The notes beneath the pieces are model-generated. The model made no database searches. It saw only the letters and a program-made list of their open reading frames with translations, and had not been told where the DNA came from. A program made the position numbers and the translations under genes. Of a stretch of DNA of 18,875 nt, positions 5,902 through 12,698 are shown one piece after another (the first letter of the stretch is position 1; every line of letters begins with the position of its first letter). Origin of the DNA: Chloroflexota bacterium (GTDB lineage: Bacteria > Chloroflexota > Limnocylindria > Limnocylindrales > CSP1-4); NCBI GenBank assembly GCA_021786915.1, contig JAJYMP010000664.1:1-18875 (forward strand), in the 5' to 3' direction.

Positions 5902-6425
5902 CTACTCGCACCGCTGCGCCGCGATCGGGTCCAGCCGAGCCGTCTGTCGCACCGGCCAGACGCCGAAGACGACGCCCACGCCCAGCGAGAACCCGACGGC
6001 CAGGGCGATCGTCGAGGGCGACACCAGCATGATGTTCACGATCCGCGATCCCGCCCACGAGCAGGCTGATCGAGGCGATGCCCGCCAGCAGCAGCGACAG
6101 GATCCCGGTGATCGTCCCGAACGCGGACAGCAGCTGCGCCCGGTCGATGATCGTGAAGTCGTCGGCGGTGCCATGGGCCAGGTCGTGGCGCTGGAGGAGG
6201 AGCTCGCGGATGGCGAACTTCGTGAGCGGGATGTTCTCGGGTGGACCACCGACACGGAGATCGCGCCCAGGGACTTGCCGGCGTCGAAGTAGTCGCGCAC
6301 GGCGGCCAGCGGCACCAGCACCTGGTCGTCGAGGATGCCCTTGGGCTGGAGGATGCCGACGATCCGGAACGGCACACCGCCCACGGTGATCGCCGAGCCC
6401 ACGGCATCGGCCCCGAGGGGCGGCT
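5902..6425 (-). pseudogene. Decayed C-terminal remnant of a MacB/FtsX-type ABC permease
   Basis: Read leftward, the first frame gives AVGSAITVGGVPFRIVGILQ and DQVLVPLAAVRDYFDAG, the periplasmic-domain end of MacB-type permeases. Near 6240 the homology moves to another frame (PENIPLTKFAIRELLLQRHD, FGTITGILSLLLAGIASISL, LVGGI), consistent with one C lost from a CCCC run. Near 6045 it returns to the first frame (IVNIMLVS) by one extra base. It then jumps straight from LVS to PSTIALAVGFSLGVGVVFGV and PVRQTARLDPIAAQR, skipping roughly 40-45 residues that normally hold the ERTREIG region and one helix. The N-terminal part and the partner ATPase are missing. The remnant cannot make a working permease. 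Confidence 0.85.
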
Positions 6426-6441
6426 GGCTGGGCCTTCCCCA

Positions 6442-6470
6442 TCGACCTCCTCGCCGTTTCGGGGCAAGAT
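6442..6470 (+). promoter_or_regulatory. Possible leaderless promoter of the hydrolase operon
   Basis: TCGACC (6442-6447), a 17-nt spacer and CAAGAT (6465-6470) resemble a -35/-10 pair, with the ATG at 6478 after 7 nt. The boxes are weak matches, but the spacing agrees with the other leaderless genes here. Confidence 0.35.
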
Positions 6471-6477
6471 GGTGCGC

Positions 6478-7341
6478 ATGGACACGCGTCGCGTCCCGGT
6501 CGCCGAGGGCGTGGAGATCGCCGCCGACACCTGGCCAGCCCCAGATGCCGCCCCCGGCGCCCCGACGTTCGTGCTGATGCACGGGCTGGCGTCCAACGCG
6601 CGGCTCTGGGACGGCGTGGCGGCGCGTCTCGTTGAGCGGGGCTACCCCGCCGTCACGGTCGACCTCCGGGGCCACGGGCGCTCGTCCAAGCCCGACGGCC
6701 CCTACGACGTCCCGACCGTGGCCGACGACGTGGCCGCGTTGATCGGCGCCCTGGGGCTCGCGCGCCCCGTTGTCGCCGGGCAGTCGTGGGGCGGCAACGT
6801 GGCCATCGAGCTCGGCGCGCGCCATCCGGCGATCATGCGCGGCATCGTCTGCGTGGACGGCGGCTGGTTCGAGCCGTCGCGCGCCTTCCCGTCGTGGGAG
6901 GCATGCCGCGAGGCGCTGGCCCCGCCCCGGCTGGCCGGCCGCCGCCTCGCGGAGATCGAGGGCTACATCCGCGTCGCCCACCCCGACTGGCCCGAGGCGG
7001 GGATCGCCGGCACGCTCGCCAACTTCGAGCGCTTCCCGGACGGGACCATCGCCCCCTGGCTCACCTTCGAGCGGCACCTGACGGTGCTCCGCGGCATGTG
7101 GGACCACCACCCCTCCCAGCAGTACCGGCTGGTGACGGCCCCCGTGCTGCTGCTGCCCGCTGGTGCCGACAGGCTCGACGACCAGGCGCAGGGCCGCCGG
7201 GAGGTGGTCGAGGAGGCGCTCGCCGGGCTGCCGCGGGCGCGGGTCCACCCGTTCGCGGGCGACCACGACCTCCACGCCCAGCACCCCGCGGCCGTGGCGG
7301 ACGCGATGGCCGACGCGGTCGCCGACGGGTTCTTCGCGTGA
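6478..7341 (+). CDS. Alpha/beta-hydrolase fold protein
   Basis: This 287-residue hydrolase has the fold's landmarks in order: the oxyanion segment VLMHGLASNARLWDG (32-46), TVDLRGHGRSSKP (60-72), the nucleophile elbow VAGQSWGGNVA (99-109, Ser103), a candidate acid in LLLPAGADRLDD (Asp231), and a candidate catalytic histidine in FAGDHDLHAQHP (His263 or His266). It is a soluble esterase, lactonase or dehalogenase-like enzyme; the substrate cannot be told. ATG 6478 is preferred for its leaderless spacing, and ATG 6469 would add MVR. The stop overlaps the next gene as GTGA, so the two are translationally coupled and probably work in one pathway. Confidence 0.9.
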   Translation: MDTRRVPVAEGVEIAADTWPAPDAAPGAPTFVLMHGLASNARLWDGVAARLVERGYPAVTVDLRGHGRSSKPDGPYDVPTVADDVAALIGALGLARPVVAGQSWGGNVAIELGARHPAIMRGIVCVDGGWFEPSRAFPSWEACREALAPPRLAGRRLAEIEGYIRVAHPDWPEAGIAGTLANFERFPDGTIAPWLTFERHLTVLRGMWDHHPSQQYRLVTAPVLLLPAGADRLDDQAQGRREVVEEALAGLPRARVHPFAGDHDLHAQHPAAVADAMADAVADGFFA

Positions 7342-8630
7342 GCGGCGGGCCGGTGGGCGGCGACCCGCGCATCCTCGCGATCATGGGCTCGGGCGAGACG
7401 GCGCCTGCGATGGCCAAGGTCCACCGCGCGCTGTTCGACCGCTTCGGCCGGCAGGTGCCCGCGGTCATCCTCGACACGCCGTACGGGTTCCAGGAGAACG
7501 TCGACGACCTCTCGGCGCGGACGATGGAGTTCTTCGCCATCAGCGTCGGCAACCCGGTCGAGGTCGCGTCGTACCGATCGACCGACGTGGACGCAGTGAC
7601 CGCGGCGACCGCCCTCGCCCGCATCCGCGCGGCCCGCTACCTGATGGCCGGGCCCGGCAGCCCGTCGTACGCGCTTCGCCAGTGGACCGGCGGGCCGATC
7701 CCCGGAGCGCTCGAGGAGAAGCTCCGGAGCGGCGGGATCGTCACGATGGCCAGCGCCGCCGCCCTGACGCTGGGCGTCGTGTCGATCCCGGTCTACGAGG
7801 TCTACAAGGTGGGCGAGCCGCCGCACTGGCTCGAGGGCCTGGACCTGCTCGGCAGCGCGACCGGGCTGCGGGCCGCGGTCGTCCCCCACTACGACAACGC
7901 CGAGGGCGGCAACCACGACACCCGCTTCTGCTACATGGGCGAGCGTCGCCTGCGGATGCTCGAGGCCCTGCTGCCGCAGGACGTGTTCGTGCTGGGCGTC
8001 GACAGCCACACGGCGCTGGTCCTGGACCTCGGGGCCGGGTCGGCGTCGGTCGCCGGGCTGGGCGGCGTGACGGTTCGCGTCGGCGGGCGGAGCGCCCGGT
8101 TCGAGGCCGGTGCCTCCATCCCGCTGTCGGCCCTCGGCGAGGCGGCTCGCGGGCTGGCAGCCGGGCAGTCCAGCGAGGCCGTCCACACGGCAGCCCTGGC
8201 GGGTTCAGCCTCCGACGAGCAGCCCGCCCGACCTGCGGTGCCGATGCGCCAGGAGATGCAGGAGCTGGAGGGGACCTTCAGCGCGGCGCTCGACGGTGGC
8301 GACGTGCGCGAGGCCGTGACCGCGCTGCTGGCGCTCGACGAGGCGATCAACGCCCGCGTCCGAGCCGGCGAGGACAGCCCCGACCTCGACAACGCCTCGG
8401 CGACCTTCCAGGCGCTCGTCGTGCGCCTGGGCGAGCAGGCCGGCCGCGGCTCCCACGACCGGCGAGCCGATCTGGCGCCGCTGGTCGAGGTCCTGCTGCA
8501 GCTGCGCGACACCGCCCGGGCGTCGAAGGACTGGACCACCGCGGACCTCATCCGCGCCCGCCTGGCCTCGGCGGGCGTCGAGGTCCGCGACGGGCCGTCG
8601 GGCTCGGAGTGGGTGCTGGCCGGCGCCTGA
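7338..8630 (+). CDS. Fusion: S51/class-I glutamine-amidotransferase-like domain + cysteinyl-tRNA synthetase C-terminal-like domain
   Basis: The 430-residue protein starts at the GTG in the GTGA overlap. Residues 11-270 look like the peptidase S51/cyanophycinase-like group: ILAIMGSGETAP (12-23), AGPGSPSYALRQW (104-116), MASAAALTLG (137-146, with Ser139 at the usual nucleophile place but SAA instead of SAG), and PHYDNAEGGNHDTRFC (183-198). An alanine-rich linker follows (about 270-312). Residues 316-430 resemble the DALR and C-terminal parts of cysteinyl-tRNA synthetase: a DALR-like helical part with LLALDEAINARV, then LLQLRDTARASKDWTTADLI and RLASAGVEVRDGPSGSEW. There is no Rossmann aminoacylation domain and no HIGH or KMSKS motif, so it cannot charge tRNA by itself. 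The role is unknown. Binding of tRNA-Cys or Cys-linked substrates is a guess. Confidence 0.85.
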   Translation: MSGGPVGGDPRILAIMGSGETAPAMAKVHRALFDRFGRQVPAVILDTPYGFQENVDDLSARTMEFFAISVGNPVEVASYRSTDVDAVTAATALARIRAARYLMAGPGSPSYALRQWTGGPIPGALEEKLRSGGIVTMASAAALTLGVVSIPVYEVYKVGEPPHWLEGLDLLGSATGLRAAVVPHYDNAEGGNHDTRFCYMGERRLRMLEALLPQDVFVLGVDSHTALVLDLGAGSASVAGLGGVTVRVGGRSARFEAGASIPLSALGEAARGLAAGQSSEAVHTAALAGSASDEQPARPAVPMRQEMQELEGTFSAALDGGDVREAVTALLALDEAINARVRAGEDSPDLDNASATFQALVVRLGEQAGRGSHDRRADLAPLVEVLLQLRDTARASKDWTTADLIRARLASAGVEVRDGPSGSEWVLAGA

Positions 8631-8686
8631 GCGCGGCAGCAGATAAGCCAAGACAGGCGCCCAAGGCCCTCCGGCGCGCCACCCGC

Positions 8687-8692
8687 TATCCT
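8687..8692 (+). promoter_or_regulatory. -10-like element ahead of the rhodanese gene
   Basis: TATCCT lies 48 nt before the GTG at 8741. A transcript from here would have a leader of about 40 nt with TTGGAG as ribosome site. No clear -35 is seen. Confidence 0.3.
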
Positions 8693-8740
8693 TCGCGCCG
8701 CCACCTTGGCCTGCCGCGGGCCCCCGCTTGGAGTCACTCC

Positions 8741-9082
8741 GTGTTCTCGTTCCTGCGCCGCCTGTCCCCGAGCATCCCGTCGATCGATGTCGCCGAGCTC
8801 GACGCCCTCCTCCAGCAGAATGCGGTCCGCGTGCTCGACGTGCGCGAGGATTCGGAGTTCCGCCGGGGTCACCTCCCGGGCGCCATCCACGTCCCGGTCA
8901 AGCGGCTTCCCGACCGCATCGCCAAGCTCCGCCGCGACAAGCCGTATGCGGTGATCTGCGCGTCGGGCAGCCGGAGCACGAAAGCGACGAACTACCTCCT
9001 CGAGCAGGGCTTCGAGGGAGCGGTCTCGGTCAAGGGCGGGACCAGCGCGTGGGCCAGGAGCGGGCGAGCGATCGTCCGCTAG
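8741..9082 (+). CDS. Single-domain rhodanese-like sulfurtransferase
   Basis: This 113-residue protein carries one rhodanese domain: VRVLDVREDSEFRRGHLPGA (29-48), IHVPVKRLPDRI, the active-site loop CASGSR with Cys73 in the C-x4-R form typical of sulfurtransferases, and a C-terminal GGTSAWARSG. Such proteins carry a persulfide on the active cysteine and deliver sulfur or detoxify thiol-reactive compounds. No ATG begins the domain. The GTG at 8741 has GGAG 7 nt upstream. It stands 110 nt after the S51-CysRS fusion, on the same strand, and converges on marR with a gap of 15 nt. A link between this sulfur-transfer protein and the CysRS-like domain upstream is possible but not shown. Confidence 0.88.
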   Translation: MFSFLRRLSPSIPSIDVAELDALLQQNAVRVLDVREDSEFRRGHLPGAIHVPVKRLPDRIAKLRRDKPYAVICASGSRSTKATNYLLEQGFEGAVSVKGGTSAWARSGRAIVR

Positions 9083-9097
9083 GACGACGGGGGGAGG

Positions 9098-9562
9098 TCA
9101 GGCCTCCGCAGCCTCATCGAGCGCCGACCGCAACTCGCGCAGCGCAGCCTCGATCCGCGCCAACCGCTCCGGCGATGCGGTGGCCAGGCGCAGGGTCAGC
9201 CAGTCCAGCGTCCGGCGTCGGGCCTCCGAGAGCAGCCGGTCGCCCTCGTCGCTGAGCGAGAGCCGCACGCGTCGGCGCGAGGCCGGGTCCGCGCTGCGCA
9301 CCATCAGCCCGTCGCGAACCAGCCGCGACACGAGCTCCGACATCGACGGCATCGACGCGCCCAGGTGCTCGGCCACGCTCGAGAGGTCTGTGCCCGGGTG
9401 CCGGCGGACGTAGAGCAGCGCCCGGAACTGCGGCACCGACAGACCCTCGGCCCGCCCCTCGCGCATCCGCGCCCGGATCGCCCGCATGACCGGCGGCACG
9501 GACTCCAGCACGGCCTCTGCGGTCGACCGCGCGATGCCGGTTGCCTCGGGTGACGTCTCCAC
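9098..9562 (-). CDS. MarR-family transcriptional regulator
   Basis: This 154-residue winged-helix regulator has LSVPQFRALLYVRRHPG (41-57), the helix-turn-helix SVAEHLGASMPSMSELVSRL (62-81), then VRDGLMVRSADPASRRRVRL with the basic wing, and C-terminal dimerisation helices. MarR proteins usually repress a neighbouring export or resistance gene and release DNA on binding a phenolic or lipophilic ligand. It is divergent from an ABC drug-type exporter, which is the likely target. An ATG far upstream (9643) would add 27 residues with no family similarity. I chose the GTG at 9562, since TATCCT lies 6 nt before it, indicating a leaderless transcript. Confidence 0.88.
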   Translation of the reverse strand: METSPEATGIARSTAEAVLESVPPVMRAIRARMREGRAEGLSVPQFRALLYVRRHPGTDLSSVAEHLGASMPSMSELVSRLVRDGLMVRSADPASRRRVRLSLSDEGDRLLSEARRRTLDWLTLRLATASPERLARIEAALRELRSALDEAAEA

Positions 9563-9572
9563 GAGGGCAGGA

Positions 9573-9607
9573 TAGAATGTTCGTGACCCGAAGTGTGACG
9601 GACATTC
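9573..9607. promoter_or_regulatory. Divergent promoter region with inverted repeat, candidate MarR operator
   Basis: GAATGTTCG (9575-9583) and CGGACATTC (9599-9607) are inverted repeats with one mismatch and a 15-nt spacer. The first arm overlaps a rightward -10-like TAGAAT (9573-9578), and the leftward -10 TATCCT of the MarR gene lies just beside it (9574-9569). A protein bound here would cover both promoters. Confidence 0.45.
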
Positions 9608-9633
9608 GCACCGATCGGGCAGGAGGCGACAGC

Positions 9634-10434
9634 GTGCCGGCACTGGCGATCGAATGCGCAGCCCTGACGCGCCGCTTCGACGAGGTCACCGCCGTCGACG
9701 CGTTGACGCTCAACGTGACCGACGGCGAGGTGTTCGGCCTGCTCGGGCCCAACGGCGCCGGCAAGACCACCACGATCAAGATGCTCATCACCCTGCTCGA
9801 CCCGACCTCGGGTGCGGCCAGGGTGGCCGGCCACGACATCGTCCGCGACTCGCGCGCGGTCCGCCGGTCCATCGGCTACGTCCCGCAGCTGCTGTCCTCC
9901 GACGGGACGCTCACCGCCCGCGAGAACCTCGACATCTCGACCCGCCTCTACCACGTGCCGCGCGGCGAGCGCCGACAGCGGATCGACGACGCACTCGAGT
10001 TCATGGGCCTCGCCGACGTGGGCGACAAGCTGGTCCGCACGTTCTCGGGCGGGATGATCCGACGCCTCGAGATCGCCCAGGCGATGCTCCACCGCCCGGC
10101 GGTGCTGTTCCTCGACGAGCCGACCGTGGGCCTCGACCCGGTGGCCCGGCGCGCCGTCTGGGAGCACGTCCGGAGGCTTCGCGAGCGTGACGGGACCACG
10201 GTGATGCTCACCACGCACTACATGGAGGAGGCCGCCGAGCTCTGCGAGCGCCTGGGGATCATGCACCTCGGCAAGCTCGTCGCCCTCGGGACCCCCACCG
10301 AGCTTGCCGCCCAGGTGGGCCCCGGCGCCACGCTCGATGCCGTGTTCACCCACTTCACCGGCTCAGGCCTCGAAGAAGGAGGAACGTTCCGTGACGTCGC
10401 TCGAACGCGCCGCACGGCCCGCCGCCTCGGCTGA
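9634..10434 (+). CDS. ABC transporter ATP-binding protein, DrrA/daunorubicin-resistance type
   Basis: This 266-residue ATPase powers the permease encoded next to it. Motifs are Walker A GPNGAGKTT (38-46), Q-loop Gln85 (YVPQLLSSDGTLTARENL), signature FSGGM (137-141) followed by RRLEIAQAML, Walker B VLFLDEP (157-163), D-loop VGLDP and H-loop His195 (LTTHYMEEA). The segment LDISTRLYHVPRGER is typical of the DrrA-like exporters of drugs or lipids. GTG 9634 has AGGAGG 7 nt ahead. An in-frame ATG at 9541 gives an N-terminus unrelated to the family. The last 15 codons overlap the permease gene by 44 nt, and the permease ribosome site lies within this coding sequence. Confidence 0.94.
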   Translation: MPALAIECAALTRRFDEVTAVDALTLNVTDGEVFGLLGPNGAGKTTTIKMLITLLDPTSGAARVAGHDIVRDSRAVRRSIGYVPQLLSSDGTLTARENLDISTRLYHVPRGERRQRIDDALEFMGLADVGDKLVRTFSGGMIRRLEIAQAMLHRPAVLFLDEPTVGLDPVARRAVWEHVRRLRERDGTTVMLTTHYMEEAAELCERLGIMHLGKLVALGTPTELAAQVGPGATLDAVFTHFTGSGLEEGGTFRDVARTRRTARRLG

Positions 10435-11215
10435 GCCCGTCGCACCGGTCCGCTTCCTGCTCGATGCCTGGACCGTCGCCAGCGCGGAGCTCCGCAAGCT
10501 CGCCCACGACCCCACGGAGGTGGCGACGCGGGCCGTCCAGCCGATCCTGTGGCTGGTCGTCTTCGGCCAGGTGATCGCCCAGGCCCGCATCATCCAGACC
10601 GGCAGTGTCGGGTACATGGACTTCCTGGCGCCAGGGGTGCTCGCCCAGAGCGCCCTGTTCTCGGCGATCTTCTTCGGCATCGCGGTCATCTGGGAGCGCG
10701 ACCTCGGCGTCCTCCACAAGTACCTCGTCAGCCCCGCCTCGCGCGAGGCGCTCGTGGCGGGCAAGGCGCTGGCGGGCGGGCTGCGCGCGCTGGTCCAGGC
10801 GTTCGTCGTCTACCTCGCCGCCGTCCTGATCGGGATCCACCTTCGCTGGGAGCTGCCGTCGCTCGTCGGCGTGGCCCTGGTGGTGGTCCTGGGCGCCGCC
10901 GGCTTCGCCACGTTCAGCCTGATCGTGGCCTGCCTGGTCCGGACCCGAGAGCGGTTCATGGGCATCGGGCAGGTGCTCACGATGCCGCTGTTCTTCGCGA
11001 GCTCGGCGATCTACCCCATCTCGCTCATGCCCGGCTGGCTGCAGGTGTTCGCCCACCTCAACCCGCTCACCTACCAGGTGGACGCGCTCCGGGCGCTGAT
11101 GATCGAGGGGAGTCCGTCCAGCTACCCGATCGGGCTCGACATCGCGGTGCTGGCGGGGACGGTGGCGGTGCTTGTGGCGATCGCGTCGCGCCTGTACCCG
11201 CGCCTGGCGCAGTAG
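10391..11215 (+). CDS. ABC-2 type transporter permease, DrrB-like
   Basis: This 274-residue membrane protein has about six hydrophobic segments and the ABC-2 signature in the second half: FFASSAIYPISLMPGWLQVF then LNPLTYQVDALRALM (roughly 201-238). Residues 70-120 hold the conserved GYMDFLAPGVLAQ and WERDLGVLHKYLVSP. It forms the channel of the exporter with the preceding ATPase. The GTG at 10391 has AAGGAGG at 10376-10382, 8 nt upstream; the frame beginning at 10304 overlaps the ATPase too deeply. Expression is probably repressed by the divergent MarR protein. The likely cargo is a hydrophobic drug or lipid, by family only. Confidence 0.92.
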   Translation: MTSLERAARPAASAEPVAPVRFLLDAWTVASAELRKLAHDPTEVATRAVQPILWLVVFGQVIAQARIIQTGSVGYMDFLAPGVLAQSALFSAIFFGIAVIWERDLGVLHKYLVSPASREALVAGKALAGGLRALVQAFVVYLAAVLIGIHLRWELPSLVGVALVVVLGAAGFATFSLIVACLVRTRERFMGIGQVLTMPLFFASSAIYPISLMPGWLQVFAHLNPLTYQVDALRALMIEGSPSSYPIGLDIAVLAGTVAVLVAIASRLYPRLAQ

Positions 11216-11540
11216 CACCGTCGGCGGCGTGCCGTCTCCGATGGGCGCCGGCTCGGCGCGGGCCCGCCGCGCGGCAGCGGGGCACCTCCCCGCACGACCG
11301 GGGCGCTCGTCCAGCGGGTGGGCTGACGTGGCCTCGCTCGACGCTGCTCGCCGGGCGGAGCATCTGACCCCCGCACGCGTTCGCCGAACCGCGAGGCGGC
11401 TGCGCTGGCACCCGGATGTGTCCGAACAGTCGACAGGCGGCTGGCTGGAGGCGCGCGCAGCGTGAGCCGATGGCCCGCCGCCGCCCGGGAACGCGAAGCG
11501 GGGCATCATGGACGCACTTGCTGATGGAGGCTCGAAGACA
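11216..11540. other. 325-nt gap between the ABC permease and gnd
   Basis: No convincing gene is present; open frames here lack family motifs. Just after the permease stop lie two overlapping perfect stems (listed separately), and further right there is nothing I can name until the gnd ribosome site. Confidence 0.6.
11245..11272 (+). terminator. Candidate terminator hairpins after the ABC operon
   Basis: GCGCCG (11245-11250) pairs with CGGCGC (11254-11259) around GCT. GCGCGG (11256-11261) pairs with CCGCGC (11267-11272) around GCCCG. Both stems are perfect and lie about 30 nt past the permease stop, without a U tract. Confidence 0.35.
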
Positions 11541-12566
11541 ATGCACGTCGGACTCGTCGGACTGGGGCGCATGGGCGCCAACATGGCGCGCCGCTGGCGC
11601 CGGAACGGCCACACCGTGGTCGGCTACGCCCGCACCGCCGCGAGCGTCGACGCGCTGGTGAACGACGCCCTCGACACGGGCGCCCACTCGCTCGAGGACC
11701 TCGTCGCCCAGCTGCCGACGCCGCGCGTGCTGTGGCTCATGGTCCCGGCGGCGTCGGTCGACGCGACACTCGCGGAGCTCGTGCCCCACCTCGCGCCCGG
11801 CGACATCGTCATCGACGGGGGCAACTCCTGGTACCGCGACGACATCCGCCGCGCGAAGGAGCTCGCCCCGGCCGGCATCCACTACGTCGACTGCGGCACG
11901 AGTGGCGGCGTCTTCGGCCTCGAGCGCGGCTACTGCCTGATGGTCGGCGGGCCGGACGAGGCGGTCGCCACCCTCGACCCGGTCCTGCGCGCCCTCGCGC
12001 CGGGCGTCGTCAGCGCCCCCCGCACGCCCGGCCGGGAGGGAACGCCGTCAACAGCCGAGGAGGGCTACCTCCACTGCGGTCCGGTGGGCGCCGGCCACTT
12101 CGTCAAGATGGTCCACAACGGCATCGAGTACGGGGTCATGGCCGCGTACGCCGAGGGGTTCAACATCCTCCACCACGCCGACGCCGGGATCGCGGGCCAC
12201 CGCGAGATCAACGCCGAGACCAGCCCCCTGTCGGATCCCGAGCTCTACCAGTACGAGCTCAACCTCCCGGAGATCGCCGAGCTGTGGCGCCGGGGCAGCG
12301 TCGTCGCATCCTGGCTGCTGGACCTGACCGCCGAGGCGATGGTGGGCGACCCCGGGCTCGATCGCTTCGGCGGCACCGTGGCCGACTCCGGCGAGGGCCG
12401 CTGGACGAGCATCGCGGCGATCGACACCTCGACGCCGGCGCCCGTGCTGAGCACCGCGCTCTACTCCCGGTTTACCTCGCGCGGCGAGGAGACGTTCAGC
12501 AACAAGGTCCTCTCGGCGATGCGCTGGGGCTTCGGCGGCCACGCGGAGATCACGAAGGACAAGTAG
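11541..12566 (+). CDS. gnd: 6-phosphogluconate dehydrogenase (decarboxylating), short type
   Basis: The enzyme oxidises 6-phosphogluconate to ribulose 5-phosphate with release of CO2 in the pentose phosphate pathway. At 341 residues it belongs to the short class (about 300-340 residues) rather than the 470-residue class. Seen are the dinucleotide fold GLVGLGRMGANMARRW, IDGGNSWYRDDIRRA, the substrate-loop DCGTSGGVFGLERGYCLMVGG, the catalytic GHFVKMVHNGIEYG with Lys and Asn, and the C-terminal helical part with RFGGTVADSGEGRW and RFTSRGEETFSNK. The loop after the second strand reads YART and lacks the acidic residue common in NAD-using enzymes, so cofactor use is open. ATG 11541 is preferred, with GGAGG about 10 nt ahead; ATG 11508 adds 11 poorly fitting residues. 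Confidence 0.93.
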   Translation: MHVGLVGLGRMGANMARRWRRNGHTVVGYARTAASVDALVNDALDTGAHSLEDLVAQLPTPRVLWLMVPAASVDATLAELVPHLAPGDIVIDGGNSWYRDDIRRAKELAPAGIHYVDCGTSGGVFGLERGYCLMVGGPDEAVATLDPVLRALAPGVVSAPRTPGREGTPSTAEEGYLHCGPVGAGHFVKMVHNGIEYGVMAAYAEGFNILHHADAGIAGHREINAETSPLSDPELYQYELNLPEIAELWRRGSVVASWLLDLTAEAMVGDPGLDRFGGTVADSGEGRWTSIAAIDTSTPAPVLSTALYSRFTSRGEETFSNKVLSAMRWGFGGHAEITKDK

Positions 12567-12698
12567 CGACACGGTCTGCGCCAGAGGCGGCCTCGCGATC
12601 ACCGAGCGCCACATAGACGAGTATCGAGCTCGCTTCGAGCCGCCGACGGATGACGGGCTGGCTCTGTATGACCCGCCGTGGTAATGCGGCACTCGGCC

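Noticed and set aside
5012..6292. Plus-strand open frame of 426 codons
   Set aside because: It is antisense to the MFS gene and the permease remnant; composition is repetitive Arg/Glu/Ala/Gln without motifs.
5822..6442. Fusion of the permease fragment to the MFS protein in one frame
   Set aside because: The frame is continuous only by accident: the permease homology leaves this frame at about 6045, and the MFS fold begins at its own GTG with a -10 element.
11172..11465. 97-codon plus-strand frame after the ABC permease
   Set aside because: It begins inside the permease gene, has no motif, no ribosome site and a random Arg/Ala-rich composition.
12567..12698. Possible RNA gene between gnd and the convergent MFS gene
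   Set aside because: Only a 5-bp stem (GCTCG-CTT-CGAGC) was found; no tRNA arms or CCA end, so no RNA gene can be supported.
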